In this document: in pieces, positions 28,074 through 30,067 of the stretch
Layout of the letters: each line of letters opens with the position of its first letter
Position numbering within the stretch: position 1 is the stretch's first letter
Source of the DNA: MedAcidi-G1 sp002294285
GTDB lineage: Bacteria > Actinomycetota > Acidimicrobiia > Acidimicrobiales > MedAcidi-G1
Reading direction: 5' to 3'
Length of the DNA stretch: 30,067 nt
NCBI GenBank assembly: GCA_963999645.1
Contig: CAXEUY010000019.1
Coordinates: 1-30,067, forward strand
Made by a program: the position numbers and the translations under genes
Notes under the pieces: model-generated
What the model saw: the letters and a program-made list of their open reading frames with translations, nothing else
Database searches by the model: none
Told to the model about the DNA's origin: nothing

Positions 28074-30067
28074 TCAGATGTCTTTGACCAGCCTCAACGC
28101 ATCATAGATGGCCGCGTGAATATTCCGGCTCGCTACAGCGTCTCCTATCCGGTAAAGGTCGAAGAGTTTGCTGTCATCTTCGTTTCGGGGTTGCGGGTTT
28201 CCTTTTAGTAAAGCGTCGTAATCCACTTCTCCGCCGTTGTTTGAATAAGGTTTCAATTCGAAATACAAATCAGAGTTGGGTGACGTTCCATGGTCGACCA
28301 CCACCCAGTCAGCTTCGCGAGTAACAAAATGGTCAGAATGGTCGCTCCCAATGTCTACTCTGAGCCTGGGGTTGCCTTTTTCGACTCTCAGGACCCTCTG
28401 ATTCAGGGTCACACGTACCTCGTTTTCGTTGAATGATCGTGCATATGGAACATGGTTAACGCCTCCGACGTCGATCCCTAAAGTTCTTTCTGGTGTAACT
28501 ATTTCCAGGTCTGCCCCTGATTGCGCTAAAAGTTCTGCTGCTGAGAGAGATGAATGGGTGCCGTTGTCGTCGTAGAAAATAACATTGCCTTCAGGTTTTG
28601 ACTCTCCGCTTAGAACATCCCATGAGGTTATGACATTGTCCTGACCTGTTTCTAGCGGTGGTAGTTGCGGCAGTCCTCCTGTTGCGACTATCACTACGTC
28701 TGACTCTAAAGAGGTTATGTCTTCTAGTTCTGCTGGATGATTGTAAATGACCTCCACTCCGAGTCTTTTGAGTTCTTCCACTCTCCAGTCGATGATTCCT
28801 TGCAGGTCTTGTCTTCGAGGGTTCCTTACTGCAAGCGAAAGTTGACCGCCTGCCCATGGCATGGCTTCAAAAACTTTCACGCTGTGTCCGCGTTCGCCGG
28901 CGACTCGTGCTGCTTCCAAGCCACCCGGACCGGCACCTATGACTGTGATGTTGCGTTTTTTTGAAGCTTTTTTTACTACGTGAGGCATTTTCGCTTCGCG
29001 TCCTGTGGCGGCATTGTGTATACAGAGTGCTTCTCCGTTTTCGTAGATTCCATCAAGGCAGTAGGTCGCTCCCACGCAAGGCCGGATCTGTTCTTCTCTG
29101 TCTTCTATAATTTTGAGAACTATGTGAGGGTCAGCCATATGCGCTCTGGTCATTCCTACTAGATCAAGTTTTCCGCTTGATATTGCATGTCTTGCTGTCG
29201 CCACGTCGTCTATTTTTGAGGCGTGAAGCACGGTCAGGTTTGTGTTTTCTCTTACGAGTCCTGCGAAATCTAAATGTGGAGCCGATGGCATTCCGTGTAT
29301 TGGGATAACTCCGGTGAGTTGAACGTCGGTGGCTACAAGCCCTCGGATCACGTTGACGAAATCTATGAGACCGCTACTTTCGAATTGTTTCAATATTTCT
29401 AAACCTGCGTTCTGGTCGAGTCCGCCTGGTTGCACTTCGTCTATTGACATTCGGAGTCCGATTATGAATTCGTCTCCTACCCTTTCTCGCATCGCTTCGA
29501 GAACCGTTTTTGAGAATCGGAGGCGGTTTTCCAGTTTTCCTCCGTAGTCGTCGTCGCGGTTGTTTGTTATCGGTGAGTAGAACTGATCGAATAGGTGTCC
29601 GTAGGACTCGATTTCAATTCCATCCATACCTCCCGCTTTCATCCTTTCAGCTGCATCTGCGAACTTGGTTACCAGTCTGGTTATGTCCCATTCTTCGGCT
29701 TCTTTGGGTATCGCACGGTGAGCTGGTTCTCTTATTGGTGATGGGGCAACTACTGGCAGCCAGTCGTCATGTGACCACACGGATCTGCGTCCAAGATGTG
29801 TGAGTTGTATCATGCAAGCTGCGCCGTGTTCATGAACCCCGTCTGTTAGTCGTTGGATCCATGGGACTATGTCGTCGTCGTATGCATGCAGGTTTCCGAA
29901 AACCGGAGGGCTGTCTTCAGCCACCACGGCGGAACCTGCTGTCATGGTCAGCCCTACTCCGCCTTTTGCTTTTTCTTCGTGGTATAGGCGGTAGCGGTCT
30001 TTTGGCATTCCCTCTTCGGAGTAGGCAGGTTCATGTGAAGAGGTGAACACTCTGTTTCTTAGTTCTA
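28074..30067 (-). CDS. Trimethylamine dehydrogenase-like FMN/FAD oxidoreductase, 5' end outside window
   Basis: This is an old-yellow-enzyme-type FMN barrel followed by a dinucleotide-binding domain, the layout of trimethylamine dehydrogenase, 2,4-dienoyl-CoA reductase and N-methylproline demethylase-like StcD. At least 660 codons are visible. The frame continues upstream of the GTG at 30050 as ELRN-R, so the start lies outside the window. Numbered from that GTG, the cluster segment is RPCVGATYC with Cys 325, 331 and 343, while the second Cys of the normal four is A328. The FMN-linking Cys of trimethylamine dehydrogenase is Glu (SSHEP), and the barrel His motif reads ESYGHL. GAGPGG lies at 372-377. 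The substrate is unknown; the MttB-like neighbour points to methylated amines. Confidence 0.85.
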   Translation of the reverse strand, partial: ELRNRVFTSSHEPAYSEEGMPKDRYRLYHEEKAKGGVGLTMTAGSAVVAEDSPPVFGNLHAYDDDIVPWIQRLTDGVHEHGAACMIQLTHLGRRSVWSHDDWLPVVAPSPIREPAHRAIPKEAEEWDITRLVTKFADAAERMKAGGMDGIEIESYGHLFDQFYSPITNNRDDDYGGKLENRLRFSKTVLEAMRERVGDEFIIGLRMSIDEVQPGGLDQNAGLEILKQFESSGLIDFVNVIRGLVATDVQLTGVIPIHGMPSAPHLDFAGLVRENTNLTVLHASKIDDVATARHAISSGKLDLVGMTRAHMADPHIVLKIIEDREEQIRPCVGATYCLDGIYENGEALCIHNAATGREAKMPHVVKKASKKRNITVIGAGPGGLEAARVAGERGHSVKVFEAMPWAGGQLSLAVRNPRRQDLQGIIDWRVEELKRLGVEVIYNHPAELEDITSLESDVVIVATGGLPQLPPLETGQDNVITSWDVLSGESKPEGNVIFYDDNGTHSSLSAAELLAQSGADLEIVTPERTLGIDVGGVNHVPYARSFNENEVRVTLNQRVLRVEKGNPRLRVDIGSDHSDHFVTREADWVVVDHGTSPNSDLYFELKPYSNNGGEVDYDALLKGNPQPRNEDDSKLFDLYRIGDAVASRNIHAAIYDALRLVKDI

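Noticed and set aside
28062..28084. Short inverted repeat (GGTCA / TGACC) between the MttB and TMADH-like genes
   Set aside because: Five-base stem without a T-run on either strand; too weak for a terminator.
30048..30050. GTG at 30050 as start of the TMADH-like gene
   Set aside because: The frame stays open upstream to the window edge and the residues (ELRNRVF) match the family's N-terminal strand, so the start is beyond 30067.

Overview
The window is a compact stretch of one bacterial chromosome of moderate GC. It carries about 27 protein genes, no RNA genes, no transposons and no CRISPR array, and no gene-free stretch exceeds 300 bases. The gene set fits a marine heterotrophic actinobacterium, most probably of the Acidimicrobiia. 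The grounds are an F420-type LLM oxidoreductase, an actinobacterial-looking flavin-binding pyridoxamine-phosphate-oxidase-like protein, citramalate synthase, TesB, and many genes whose start codon lies 6-7 bases after a -10-like hexamer (leaderless mRNAs). A SAR202-like Chloroflexota cannot be excluded, because that group also carries MttB-like, D-aminoacylase, GYD and cyclase genes. No taxonomic search was possible.

Layout. 1-2565 (minus): branched-chain amino acid operon, a short leader peptide ending Leu-Val-Ile-Ile-Ile, an attenuator-like terminator, ilvE, then cimA running off the left edge. 2651-4060 (plus): greA and a TIGR01777 epimerase. 4057-5538 (minus): an orphan membrane protein with a degenerate actin/Hsp70-like N-terminus and a perfect 15-bp tandem repeat. 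5645-9259 (plus): LysR regulator, a short acyl-CoA carboxyltransferase, citrate synthase. 9260-10438 (minus): acyl-CoA dehydrogenase. 10505-16913 (plus): M20 amidohydrolase and TesB; a D-2-hydroxyacid dehydrogenase and a cyclase-family hydrolase; a lone cNMP-binding domain; ribokinase and nucleoside hydrolase. 16897-20913 (minus): LLM oxidoreductase, D-aminoacylase, PNPOx-like protein, arsenate reductase and an unknown protein. 21006-21332 (plus): GYD protein. 21384-23208 (minus): LysM/DUF3298 lipoprotein and nitroreductase. 23320-28058 (plus): membrane aminopropyltransferase-like protein, sarcosine-oxidase-like flavoprotein and a non-pyrrolysine MttB-family methyltransferase. 28074-30067 (minus): a trimethylamine-dehydrogenase-like flavoprotein cut by the right edge.

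The genes describe a cell that makes isoleucine from pyruvate, degrades acyl-CoAs into the citrate cycle, recovers ribose from nucleosides, hydrolyses N-acyl and amide compounds, and probably removes methyl groups from betaines or methylated amines (25304-30067). The strongest observations are the attenuator with its short Ile/Val/Leu leader peptide, the recurring leaderless start geometry, the actin-like protein with its repeat tract, and the demethylation-like gene set in which the flavoprotein has lost several signature residues of its family.
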